The notes beneath the pieces are model-generated. The model was not told the origin of the DNA and searched no databases. It saw only the letters and a program-made list of their open reading frames with translations. A DNA stretch of 64,000 bases from Saccopteryx bilineata (taxonomy: Eukaryota; Chordata; Mammalia; Chiroptera; Emballonuridae): the NCBI RefSeq assembly GCF_036850765.1, contig NC_089495.1, positions 197,912,847-197,976,846 on the forward strand. The letters run 5' to 3'. How positions within the stretch are numbered: position 1 is the first letter of the stretch; every line of letters starts with the position of its first letter. Positions 1 to 11,400 of the stretch are shown here, in pieces. A program made the translations under genes and the position numbers.

Positions 1-687
1 GCCTGGCAGGGCCAGATCGAGGCCCTTCTACGCCAGGTAGCCGGCCACACAGCCTTGCTCCAGCAGCTCAATGGCACGGTGGCCGAGGTCCAGGGGCAGC
101 TGGCGGGAGCAACGGGCAGCTCGCTGCAGGGCGAGATCACCCTGCTCAAGGTCAACCTGAACTCTGTGAGCAAGTCGCTCACAGGCCTCAGCGACTCCGT
201 CAGCCAGTACTCTGATGCCTTCTTGGCCACTAACACGTCCCTGGATGAGCGAGAACGCAAGGTGGAGGCCGAGGTCCACGCCATCCAGGAGCAGGTCAGC
301 AGCCAAGGCTCGCGGCTCCGGGCCGGCCACAGGCAGGTCCTGAGCCTGCGGGGGGAGCTGGAGCAGCTCAAGGCTGGGGTGGCTGGCGTGGCAGGCGGGC
401 TGAGCCGCTGCCAGGACACGGCGCGGGAGCTCCAGCACGCCGTGGGCCACTTCGACCAGAGGGTGGCACAGGTGGAGGGTGTGTGCCGGAAGCTGGGCCT
501 AGTGGCCGCACACCTGGACAGCTTGCCCAGCGAGTCCCTCAGGCCCAGGGAGGGCCTGTGGGGCCACGTGGACCAGCTGAACCGCACGCTGGCCCAGCAC
601 GCACAGGACATCGCCCGCCTCCGGGACGACCTGCTGGACTGCCGGGCCCAGCTGGCCGAGCAGGTGCGGCTAGGGCAGGCCAGCTAA
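1..687 (+). CDS. EMILIN3: EMILIN-3, C-terminal part of last coding exon (5' partial)
   Basis: An open frame runs from base 1 to a TAA at 685-687, giving 228 residues with no splice acceptor, so the window starts inside the last exon. The protein is a secreted extracellular-matrix glycoprotein of the EMILIN/multimerin family. The visible part is the coiled-coil region: long helical stretches rich in Leu, Gln, Glu and Arg, with N-glycosylation sequons NGT, NTS and NRT. It ends shortly after the last helix without a gC1q domain, which fits EMILIN-3, the family member that lacks C1q. The neighbouring gene LPIN3, tail to tail, supports the identity because this is the arrangement at human 20q12. 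The N-terminal EMI domain lies outside the window. The family is clear from sequence; the paralogue call leans on synteny and the missing gC1q. Confidence 0.88.
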   Translation, partial: AWQGQIEALLRQVAGHTALLQQLNGTVAEVQGQLAGATGSSLQGEITLLKVNLNSVSKSLTGLSDSVSQYSDAFLATNTSLDERERKVEAEVHAIQEQVSSQGSRLRAGHRQVLSLRGELEQLKAGVAGVAGGLSRCQDTARELQHAVGHFDQRVAQVEGVCRKLGLVAAHLDSLPSESLRPREGLWGHVDQLNRTLAQHAQDIARLRDDLLDCRAQLAEQVRLGQAS

Positions 688-1826
688 GGGGGCTGGACAG
701 GACCCAGGATCCCTCCAACGCCGGGGACAGCACCCCAGAGCCCAGACCATACCTCCTAGCCCACCCTGGCCTGTGCAGCTGTGACTTCAGAGGCCACTGG
801 AGAAAGCCTTGGTCCAGCTCCACGTGACTGTCTCAAGCACCAGCCCGTGCTCAGTGCTGTACCACCCAGACAGTTCAGCACAGTGGTCAGGGTGAGTGTG
901 ACATGCCTGAAGGCCAGGGTGGACCTGAGACCTCACAGTCCAGCTGGCCAGCTGCTTTTCTGTGGACACGAGTTGGCCCCGTGCAAAGACTGGAGGCCCG
1001 TTCTCAGACCGTGGCCCGTCCACATCTCCCTTTGCCCACTGGCAGGAGGCCCCGGCCCATAGAGGTTTCTGGTTCCTCTGTGCCTCTCCAGTAATCTGGG
1101 CCCAGTTTCTGCAGGAGGGTGCCGCCTACGGACCCCATCCTCGCACCTGGCAGCTTCACAGATGCTATTTCTGAACCACGGACCAGAGGTTTCCACCACC
1201 CACGGGTCCTTCAGGATGGAACAGGAACACGGACGGACTCAGCCAAAAGTTCTCTTTATTCCGCCCCTCCCCCAAGGTGAGGGCTTCGGCAGCTGTAGAT
1301 TCTCAGAGGGGGGATTCGGTCCAGGTGACCTGTTTGGAGACCCCTCTCCAATGTATACGTTTCCTCTCTTCCCTTAAGATGTTTCAGGGACCCTCTGGTT
1401 CCCCCCTAGTCCTCCTTTCCATTTGCGGAGGAAAGTATCCGAGAGTAAGGGGGGCACCCTCGTCTACGTCACGGCCCGAAGGAGGCCAGACCCTGGGCAG
1501 GAGGCCCTGGCTGGAGGGAGAGGGCTCCAGGCCCAGTTTCCAACGTCCTTGCAAACGCAGCCCCGCCTGAGGTTCATGAAGTCATGAGAAATTCAGGTGG
1601 AACGCTACCAAGGAACAATCTAGAAACACAGGCGTTCATCTGGCCTGTGCAGTTCCGTTCCCGGAGTCCCTGATGCCGTGCTCTGTCGAGGCTCTGGGTC
1701 TCTCGGTTTCCCCACATCCGCAAGGGCCCCCGGACTGTTCTGCAGGCCCGAGCCCTGCCCTCTGGTTCTCCCGACGTTTGGTACTCTGCCCTCCACTGTG
1801 GTGCTACTGGGGGAGGGCGGCCCTGG

Positions 1827-1832
1827 ATTAAA
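1827..1832 (+). terminator. Candidate EMILIN3 poly(A) signal (ATTAAA)
   Basis: ATTAAA lies 1.14 kb past the EMILIN3 stop. I saw no plus-strand AATAAA between the stop and this point, so it is the best candidate. No transcript evidence is available. Confidence 0.4.
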
Positions 1833-2252
1833 GCTGTTAGCCTGTCTAAAGGTACCTTCTTCCCCAGAGACAGTGGGAGGGGAGACTGAGGGGGGCGTGG
1901 GCACTGAGCTGACCAGCAGGGGCTAGGAGAGGGTGCAGCCCAACCGCCACCTGCCTGGCCAGGGTCTGGGGCTGCATCCGCGGGGGATGTGCTCAAGTGT
2001 CTGGCTCGAACTGTGGGCAGGGGCTGGGGCTCTGTAAGGGTCTGGCCTCAGAGGGGATGGACTGTCCAGGCCCTGCAGAGGGGGCGGGAGGAGCACTGTC
2101 CTTCCCAGATGCCCATCATCTGTGTCCCACTGCTGCCACTGACCTTCCTTGTCCTCCAGTTCTCTGTCCTGTTAGGAGCTGAGGCCAAGTCCCACAGTAA
2201 TAGGGACAGAGATGTCAAGGGCACAGGGTACAGAGCAAGGGCCCAGGTGACA

Positions 2253-2258
2253 TTTAAT
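2253..2258 (-). terminator. Candidate proximal LPIN3 poly(A) signal (ATTAAA)
   Basis: On the minus strand ATTAAA lies about 217 nt past the LPIN3 stop codon and would give a short 3' UTR. A second signal, AATAAA at 1255-1260 on the minus strand, would give a UTR of about 1.2 kb. Confidence 0.45.
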
Positions 2259-2474
2259 TGCCACAGGCCAGGGCCATGCTGAGGCCTAGAGCAGCTGCCC
2301 CTCCTGCTGCAGCTCTGCTGGTTGAGACAAGGGACAGGACAGGGAGGAGAGGCTACCAGCCAGCCTCAGCCCCCTCCTCCCCGTTGGGTTGGTCCTGTGG
2401 TCCTAACCCCTTACTCCCTGGGATACCCAATCAGCTCTGGCCCAGCCAGGGAGGAGGGGGCAGCCAGGGCCGGT

Positions 2475-5400
2475 TCAGGCCAGGGCGTCAAGGTCCAGAG
2501 TGGTCAGTGGTTCCCGCCAGTAGCAGAAGGTGCTGTACTCAGGGTTGGCCAGATCTGCGCTGGGGCCACGAGCCACCGGCGGGAAGAGGAGCTCAACCAC
2601 CTCGCTGAGCCGCTCGTACCTGTGAACAGAGCAGAACAGAACAGGGCCGGCACTGAGGGCCCGAGCCACCCCGGGCCATGGCGTCTGTCATGGCCTGGGT
2701 GCCTGGAGTAAGGGATAGAGCCCCCAGTGGGGAGGTAGAATGGGGGCCCAGGGAGAGGCTGGGGCATGGGAACGTGGCAGGGCCTGGGGGACACGGGGCA
2801 GGGATGGGCCTCACGTGGATTTGTGGTTCTTCATGGGCTCCCGGATGAGCTCTCCCCGGGGGTTGACTGTGAAGATTCGTGATTCAGGTAGGCCCACTTG
2901 CCGGTAGGCAGTGACATCCTGTGAGAGACAAGGAGGGGGGGCTGGTGGGCTGGGAGGTGGGGACAGGGGTGCCTCGGCCCTCAGGGAGGCGGGTGACACT
3001 CACATTGGGCCTGTTCCCGAAGGCGGCATAGAAGGGTTGTCCGTGGGGCAAGAACAGCTGCTGGATGTCACTCAGGCAGGCGATCTTGAACACCTCTGGC
3101 TTCTTCTCAATCACCTCCCTGGGGAGCCAGGGGCAGGGCAGGCAGCGAGGAGGGGTGGCAATCACAGGATGGCAGGGACAGGTGGGGCTGGGCTGGGCTG
3201 GCCAGGGGCCTCCCCTCCCCCAGGGCTGTGCGCGCTGTCGCGTGGGGGTTACCTGTGCAGGGCGGAGAAGAGGCTGCTGGGAGACAGCAGGGCGGGGCCG
3301 CTGGGGAGGCCGCAGCCCCGCTCGCTCACCCACTGCAGGTAGCCCTTGGTGAGGTCAGCCATGCCGATGGCCCGGGCCGAGCAGTACAGGAACTTGTACC
3401 CATTTCTGGGGGTGGGGACAGGTGGCACAGAGCCTTCAGGGAAGAGCCATTGCCCATTCTGCCCTCTTAGCTTCAGCCAGCTTGACCCAACTCTGAGGCT
3501 CTGGCCTCCAAGCCCAGAGGCCTTTGTAGGGACAGGACTTCAGGAGAACAGCTGGGCCAGGCCTGAGAGAGGTGGCCTCAGTAGAACGAGCATGGACAGT
3601 CCTGAGGCCCAGGGGGACCAAGATGGATGAGGGTTGGAGCAAGTCTGGAGACTTCCTCTATAGCATGACTTTCAGCAGATTAGATCCCAGACCACAGAAG
3701 AAGAGTCTTCCGCAGGAGGAGGACCAGTAGGGGGGTCTTAGCCCTCTAGCGACATGGCCTGGCTTCCTAGCGCCGAGACGTCCTGTCCCTCCCTCCCTGG
3801 GGCGGCCCTGGCACTCACAGATGGATTTTGTGGTAGAGACTTGTAATGCCTTGGTGTGTCCAGTCTTTCCCCAGCTGTGGCAGAATGTGGCCCAGAGCAT
3901 CCGACCTGGATCCCAGAGGAGTAGTCACTCCAAAGCAGCCTCATGTGGCCCTCACGTTCCATGCATGGGGCCCAGGATGGTACCCTGGAAGGGCCTCTCT
4001 CTCCATCCCCCCCACCCCCCAGGACAGTGGGAGGCAAAGCTCCAGACCCCACCTCCCCTGACAACTAGGCCTCACTTGGTGATGGTGCCGTCGATGTCCG
4101 AGATGACCACCCTGTCGTCCCAATTCCACAGGTAGATGGTGGCCCTGCAGCGGCAGGTGCCTTGGTACTGGGTTGTCACGCTGAAGACCACATCGTTGGC
4201 ACCTTCTTGCAGGTTCAGCTGCCGCTGGGGCCGGACAGAGGCAGGGAGCTGTGATGTGCCACATTCAGGCACTGCCTACCCCCATCATCCCAAACTGGCC
4301 TTTTCTCCCAAGGCCTCTCCTTCTCCTCTCCCTCCCAGTTCAGAGAACCTGCCTGAATCCGTCACAGAGAGCCACACAGAGACACATCCGCGTGGGCCGG
4401 GGGCAGGGGGGGCGGCCAGGAGGAGGAAGTGAGGGAGAGCTGGTGGGGCTCGCACAGTGCCGGCCGAGGAGCCCCAGCCTCCCTCTGTGCCCTTTTGGGG
4501 TGAAGCTTAAGGACGAAGCTTGGCCTTTGGCTTCCATTCAAGTTTCCCCCGAGGCTGGCATTGCCCTTGGCAGGGAGACACCCCACTGCATAGAGGGGGC
4601 CCTGTGGGGATCGCCACCTAGGGCTAGGGTACCTGGGGCATCCTCCAGAGAGGGACCCTAGCCCCATCCTTAGAGAGGGTCAGGGCCGCTCGTGCCCCAG
4701 GCGGTGTGCGCCCCAGGGTACCACACAGCTGGCAGCCACTCTGCACCAGGCTGCCCCCCCCGCGCCCCAGGGTATCACACAGCTGGCAGCCACTCTGCAC
4801 CAGGCTGCCCCCCCTCCCACGCCCCAGGGTACCACACAGCTGGCAGCCTCTGCACCAGGCTGCCCCCCAGTCCCACGTCCCAGGGTACCACACAGCTGGC
4901 AGCCACTCTGCACCAGGCTGCCCCCCCTCCCACGCCCCAGGGTATCACACAGCTGGCAGCCTCTGCACCAGGCTGCCCCCCAGTCCCACGTCCCAGGGTA
5001 CCACACAGCTGGCAGCCTCTGCACCAGGCTGCCCCCCCTCCCACGCCCCAGGGTATCACACAGCTGGCAGCCTCTGCACCAGGCTGCCCCCCAGTCCCAC
5101 GTCTCAGGGTACCACACAGCTGGCAGCCTCTGCACCAGGCTGTCGTCCCCCCCCCCCACGACATCTCTCTGTCCATGGAGTCATTCTCGGGAGAAAACAT
5201 CCTTAATACGGGAGCCACCAGTTACTGAGCTCAAATGCACGACTCTGGAGTCGACCGGAAGGGCTGTCATCCACATTTGATTCCTTTAGTGTGGTTTCCA
5301 AGGGCCGAGCCGGAGCCAGCCGACCCACTGCAGGTCGGTATCTTAGGCACAGAGAGGGCTTTTCCAGTGAGAGCATTTGACAGGGAAATGGACCGGCACA

Positions 5401-8400
5401 TAAACAAGCAATCCCCCTGCCCTCGGGGGGGTATTGAAGCACAGGCTGTTCAATAGGGAGGCTGCCAAGGGGGTGGGTCTGGGCTTCGGTGAAGGCGTGG
5501 CTCCGTGGGGCCATTCCTTACGGGGCCCTGTGGGGCTCCGGGACAGTCCTCACCGCCTACCATCCCTACACAAACACCCACACACACACTTACGATCTGG
5601 TCCGAGGAGAGGCGGAGGGACTTCTTGTAGGTGGGTGTGTAGTCGGGAGGCCGGGGTGGCAGGGGGGGCGCCTCGAGGATCACAGGGCTGTCTGGGGCAT
5701 CGTCCTCACTGCTCAGGACGTCGGTCTTCTCCCTGCGGGCAGCCCAGCTCTGAGACCATCGCCCTCAGCCTCAGGATCTGCACCCCCAGTGGACACCCTG
5801 GGCCCAGGCCACAAGTAGACTGGGCCTGTCCCTACCCCTGCAGGGACTACCCAGGGCATCAGAAGCCCCTCCCTCTAGGTGCCACCCATTTTGGTGGTGG
5901 GAGCAGACTATGGAGGCGGGCTGATGAGGGCAGAGCTGGAGCAGAGGGCGTGCTCAGCCGCTCGGCCCTCCGCCTCTCCTTGGTCAGAATTCCAGTGCCT
6001 AAAAACCTCACAGTGTGTTTTAGGGTTTATTCCCAACGTCACTTCCTCTGGCTTCAGTTGACTCCTCTTTGGCCACCTCCCCCACCCCCCACCCTGGCCA
6101 TTCTGGATCAGGTCAGAGGTAAAAAGGAAGCAAAGTCAGCGGGCCCCTGGCGGAGAGGGGGGGCCCTGTCTCCTTAGTGCAGTAACCCCTTGTCTGGGCC
6201 AGGAGTCTGGGCACGCCTTCCAGCTCTGCCTGCCACTTCTCGGCTGTGGGACCTTTGGTGTATCTCTAAGTCTCAATTTTCCCATCTGTGAAATGGGAGC
6301 ATTTCTCAGGAAAAAGAAAGGGTGTAGCTGTCACTGGGGAGCGACAAAGAACCGCAGCTTGGGGCGGGGTGCCGGCTGTGCCCCTGCCCCCCACCGGCCA
6401 TCTGCCCCAGGCTCCCAGCCAAGAGGTCCACTCACCCCGTTGGCTCCCTGGCTGTGGGGTTCTCCTTCTGGGCACTTCGCTGTGGGGAGAACAGCCATCT
6501 AGTGAACAGTCTGCTCCTGCCTTGGCTGGCCCCACCCTGTGACCGTGACCACCCACCTCTTCGGCCGGGAAGTCCCTGCGTCGCCAGGAAAACCACCACC
6601 GCCCACCCTTCCTGGGCATCTTCTCCTTCTCCAGCTTGTCCACGGCGCTCTGTGGGCAGACAGTGGTCATGGCATTTCCCCCTGCATCACACAAACCCAC
6701 CTCAGGTTGCCCTCGGGGCCACCATGCGCCCAGAATCTGAGGCTGACCATCCGGCAGGGTACTGCCAAGCTCTAGAGCCTGAGGAAGCATACTGTGTCGG
6801 TCCTGGGATTCATGTAATAGCACAGGAGACCAAGGGCCACTCCTGTCCATCCCTGCTCCGCCCCAGCCCTGACCCCCTACCTCTAGCCCAGCCTCGACCT
6901 GGCTTCCAAACCTTGTGGGTCAGTTTCCCTCGAATAGCTGAAAACAGTGCTTTGGGAGTTTCTCAAGATCTGGTACTGCCTGCAAGATGCCACCAAGTGG
7001 CAGCAGGAAGGATAGTCTAGCCAGTGTTCCCCTCAACCTCCAGGACCAACACAGGCAGTTCTATAGTTAATGACTCCATCCCATAAACACTTCCCTCTGT
7101 ATTTACCGTTTCTGTCTGGTAGGGACAACGTGACCTTGTGGGAAAAAAAGCTGATTAGATTTGTGTTTCCTATGAACACAGAATGGTGCGCCCATGTCAA
7201 GAAGACATGGGCTTGGGCTGGGTCAGCTAGGTTGCCCACTTGGGCTGGGAACAGGCTGGGGCCTCAATGCTGGCTTTGTCCAGGTGGGGACAGTCAAGCA
7301 GGAGTGTGAACCTCTTCCCACAGGCTGTGGTCCTAGCTCAGACCCAGAGCCAGTCAGAGGATGGAGCTGAGCGTCACCTCGTGGAGGCACCAGCTGCTGT
7401 CTGCGTCTGGTTAGTGCTGTTCCTTGGCTTGGGCAACTCTAATCAAGTGGAGAACAAGAGACCAGGGAGGGGCCGTGGACCACTTCCAGAAGGGGCAGAA
7501 GAAGCAGGTGCAGATCAGCACAGGGTGGAGGTTCTGGGAGGGACTACAGCGGCTGGGTTCCTTCCCACCTCTGAGCATCTGCATATGCTCTTCCTGCCCC
7601 TCGACTGCTGAAGGCTTACTCACCCTTCGATCTGTGCCCACCGGGTACTTACTGAGCAAACCTCCCTGTTGCAGGCTCTCAGATTACCCCAGACCTCTCC
7701 TCCCCAGGACTCACAGTTGAATTTTACCTTCACATGGCTAAGTCTGATTAACTGTCTTTCTTTGAGAGCATGGCTGTCCCCGGCACAGAGTAGGTGCACA
7801 ACGAAGGGGTGCTGAGAAAGCGCACGAGCGCGTGCAGCCCCGCCTGGAGAGGTTCTCAGGGTCAGGAGGAGTGGGGCCCCATCCCCCCCGGCCTCATCGC
7901 CGACCTGAAAAGCTCTTTTGAAGGCGTGTCCCTTTTGAACATTTATCCCCCTGTGGTCTGAGCTCCTGTGAAGTCAAGTCCAAACCCAGTGGGATTCAGG
8001 TATGCCAGGAAACCAGGGAATGGCGTGGCTTTGTCCACACAGCACGGAGGCAGCTTCGTGGGACCTCGGTCCCCTCTGCCAGAGTGGGTCTTGCAGCCAG
8101 GCAGCCCCAGGCCCATCTCTGCCCATCCTCCACTTGCTGGGTAAGGGTCCCCTACTCTGGGGCTGTGGCCACTTTCCAAAGGAAGTCCAGTGCTCTACCC
8201 ATTACCTTGGGCAAGTTCTTCTGGAAGGCTTGCAAAGAGAGGACTATGGGGGCAGCTACAGCCCAGTTGTAGTGCCTAGAGGGACAGAACAGGGTGTTGG
8301 GGCCACAGGAGCTGCAGGGCCACGACGGGGGTGCAGTGACTGTGGCAGCCGGCAGCCCAGCCCCGGTACTTACTTCTCATTGATTTTCACCACCAGGTTC

Positions 8401-11400
8401 GGGTCTTCTAGGAGGCCAGGGTTTTTGGCGAGGTCCTGGTAGGAGACTCTGTGCTTGTTGAACTTCTCTGGACACAGAGGCACAGAGTGAGGGGGAGGCT
8501 GACATACCCTGAAGACTCCTTGCCCCAGTCTCTCCTGGTCCCTCCACACTCTACGACTTAGGCCTCCCACGGGGCAACTCTCTTCCTGTGGTTTTGCACC
8601 TGCTGTCCCTACCCTGGGCACTGGCCACCCTGGATTCACAAGATAAGTCATCGCCGAGCACTGAGCCTTTGTTTCACGGGGCCTTTGGAATGCCCACCCT
8701 TGCTGGCCGAGTGTGGGCTCCACAGGGCGGAGAACGCAGGGGTGCCTGGCCTGGCGTGGGTGGCCCCTCCCTCCCCAGCCCCCACGCTCAGGGCCAGTCC
8801 CCAGAAGGGCTCATATTTGGACCTACCCAGGGAAATGTCCTGGCTGTCAGCCAGTCCACCACAGAGGGACAGTACTATCGTGTCCACTGCGTCCAGAGTG
8901 GGTTCTGGCTCCTGTTCAGTGTTGGCATCCCCCAGCGGCCTCTGGCTACTGGGTTCACTCCACCTCCTGGCACCCAATCCATAGTCACTGGGAGGAAGGG
9001 GGCCGACAGTGGCAATGAACACAAGGAGGCTAGGAGGAGGGGCCTCACCCTCCCAGGCCCCCGACAGCCAGCCCCTGGCCCACGGACCCCGACCCCAGGG
9101 CACCCCGGCACCCAGGGCCCAGCACCTCTGGGGAAAGTAAAGGGCTGCATTCTCCGAATCCAGAGAGGGCAAGTCATCCAAGTAGATGTCGCTGGGGCCC
9201 AGGTGCTGGCTTCTCTTCAGGGAGCCTGAAGGCAAGGGAGAGGACACCTGTAGACCTAATGTGTGCTCAGCAGTATGAGCAGTATGTGACCCCCTTGCCT
9301 TTGAACCTAAAGCAGCATTGTCCAGTCAACTTTCTGCAACAATAGGCAGCCAACAGCCACAGCCGACTATCAACACATTTAAAATGTGGTGCGATGGAGA
9401 CATGGAATTTTAAATGCTACTTGATTTTAATTTTAAATAGCCACATGTAGCCAGTGACTGCCAATTTGACCACTGAAGCCCAGGGCCTCCCCACACACTC
9501 AGGATAGCCCACTGGTGGGGAGCAGCCTCTGCTCATCTCCCCACTTCCTGTCCCAGCCCTCCCCCTGCCTCGGTCAACACACACCAGCTGCCTCAGTCCC
9601 TAGACACAAAACCTCTCTCCTTCCTCATGGCCTCGACACGTTCTGTCCCCTCTGCCTAGAATTCTCTTCCCCTGGTCCTCACTCGGCCTGGTCTCCATTG
9701 TTCATGTCTCAGCTTACACACAGGGCCTTCCTTGACCACGTGCTCCAAATAGCCCCTGTCCCACCCAATGATCGGTCCCATATCACCCCTGTACCGCACT
9801 TCCTGGCTTACGCATGCGTCATCTGTCTGCCCCACTGGCCTGTGAGCCAAATGAGGGCTGGTGCCAAACACAGTGCCTGGCACACAATTGGTGCTCAAAA
9901 CATGCCTGATGTCCCCGAGTCCACCCAGGGGGTGACATGAGGCTAGGGAAGCACTGGGGGGAGGGTTGTCCAGCCACCACTCACCTTTCTTCCTAGACAC
10001 CCCCTCTGGCTGCCCAGTCTGCGCCGGACCCTCCAGAGCGGCCCAGCTCCATGATTTTGAGGCCAGAGAGAGATCCCTCGACTTCTGAGTCTTGGTTTCC
10101 TCTCTCTCAGGGGCAGGGAGAGGAGGACCCACCGGAGTGGGCGCCTCCGCGTCAGGCCGAAGGTCAGGGGTCCCGGGCTGTCCCTGAGGTGGGGCTGCCC
10201 CCGTGCTGCTGTCAGGGACCGTCGAGGACGCAGGCCTGTCAGCTTTGGCCACCTTCAGTCAAACAGATGGGGAAGGATGTGGGCCGGGCTGGGCCGAGGC
10301 AGGACCTGCCGCCCACACCCCACAGGGCCGTGGGGGATGTGGCCCAAGTCTCGGCCCTCCAGCCCTCATCTGCAGAGGCCGTGGAACTGATCCGGAGGAA
10401 CTCACCTTAGGCAGCCTCCCCCATGCCCACTGCATGTGGGACTCCGCTCTCAGGGGGCTGGGCTCGGGGGTCCGCACCTCCAGCTCCGAGTCGCTCTTAG
10501 GGGATGTGAGCCCACCTGACGAAAGGCTGCAGAAACAAGAACTCAGAGGCCCCCAAGCCAGACTGCCGCCCGCCCACCCCAGCCTGGGAAAAAATATTTG
10601 CCACACCTATTTATGTCTGTGTTGGATCCAGAATATGTAAATATATATATAAAGAACTCCTCCAAATCAACAATAAGAAAAAGGGAGGGGGGACACGCTT
10701 GTGACTGCTTAATGGGTATAAGGGTGATGAGAAAATTCTGGAACTAGACAGGGTCACAACACTGTGACTATATTAACCATGTAAAGTGCACAGTTCAGCG
10801 GCATTTAAAATGGTAAATTTTCTGTTTGTGCAATTTACCACAATTTTTTTTTACTTTTTTTAATTTATTTATTTTTTCTTCTGAAGTTGGAAACAGGGAG
10901 GCAGTCAGACAGATTCCTGCATGTGCTCGACCAGGATCAACCCAGCATGCCCACCAGGGGGCAATGCTCTGCCCATCTGGGTGTTGCTCTGTTGCAACCA
11001 GGGCCATTCTAGCGCCTGAGGCAGAGGCCATGGAGCCTTCCTCAGCATACAGGCCAACTTTGCTCCAATGGAGCCTCGGCTGCGGCTGCGGGAGGGGAAG
11101 AGAGAGACAGAGAGGAAGGAGAGGGGGAGGGGTGGAGAAGCAGATGGGCGTTTCTCCTGTGTGCCCTGGCTGGGAAGCGAACCCGGGACTCCTGCACGCC
11201 AGGCCGACGCTCTACCACTGAGCCAACCGGCCAGGGCGCCACAATTTTTTAAATGGGCCAGAAGACTTAAACACTTTACAAAGGAGATATACAAATGGCG
11301 GGTAACACACATTGTGTTCTATTTATTAGAAAAATGTAAATGGAAACCACTCTGAGACCTTGGCTTTGAGCCCCTGCCTGCTGCCCTCCCGGACTCTCAC

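Larger units (their letters stand above)
688..2474. other. Convergent 3' UTRs of EMILIN3 (+) and LPIN3 (-)
   Basis: These 1.8 kb between the two stop codons hold no plausible coding exon. Poly(A) signal candidates are ATTAAA at 1827-1832 on the plus strand (EMILIN3), and ATTAAA at 2253-2258 and AATAAA at 1255-1260 on the minus strand (LPIN3). If the distal LPIN3 signal and the EMILIN3 signal are both used, the two 3' UTRs overlap by several hundred bases. UTR ends are inferred, not demonstrated. Confidence 0.55.

Noticed and set aside
55..450. Minus-strand open frame opposite the EMILIN3 exon
   Set aside because: Shadow of the real EMILIN3 frame. The plus frame has the coiled-coil protein and a proper stop.
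4680..5228. Long open frames on both strands (up to 178 codons) with repeated GCQLCGTL or PGYHTAGS units
   Set aside because: They arise from the minisatellite, whose units keep several frames open at once. The region is an intron of LPIN3.
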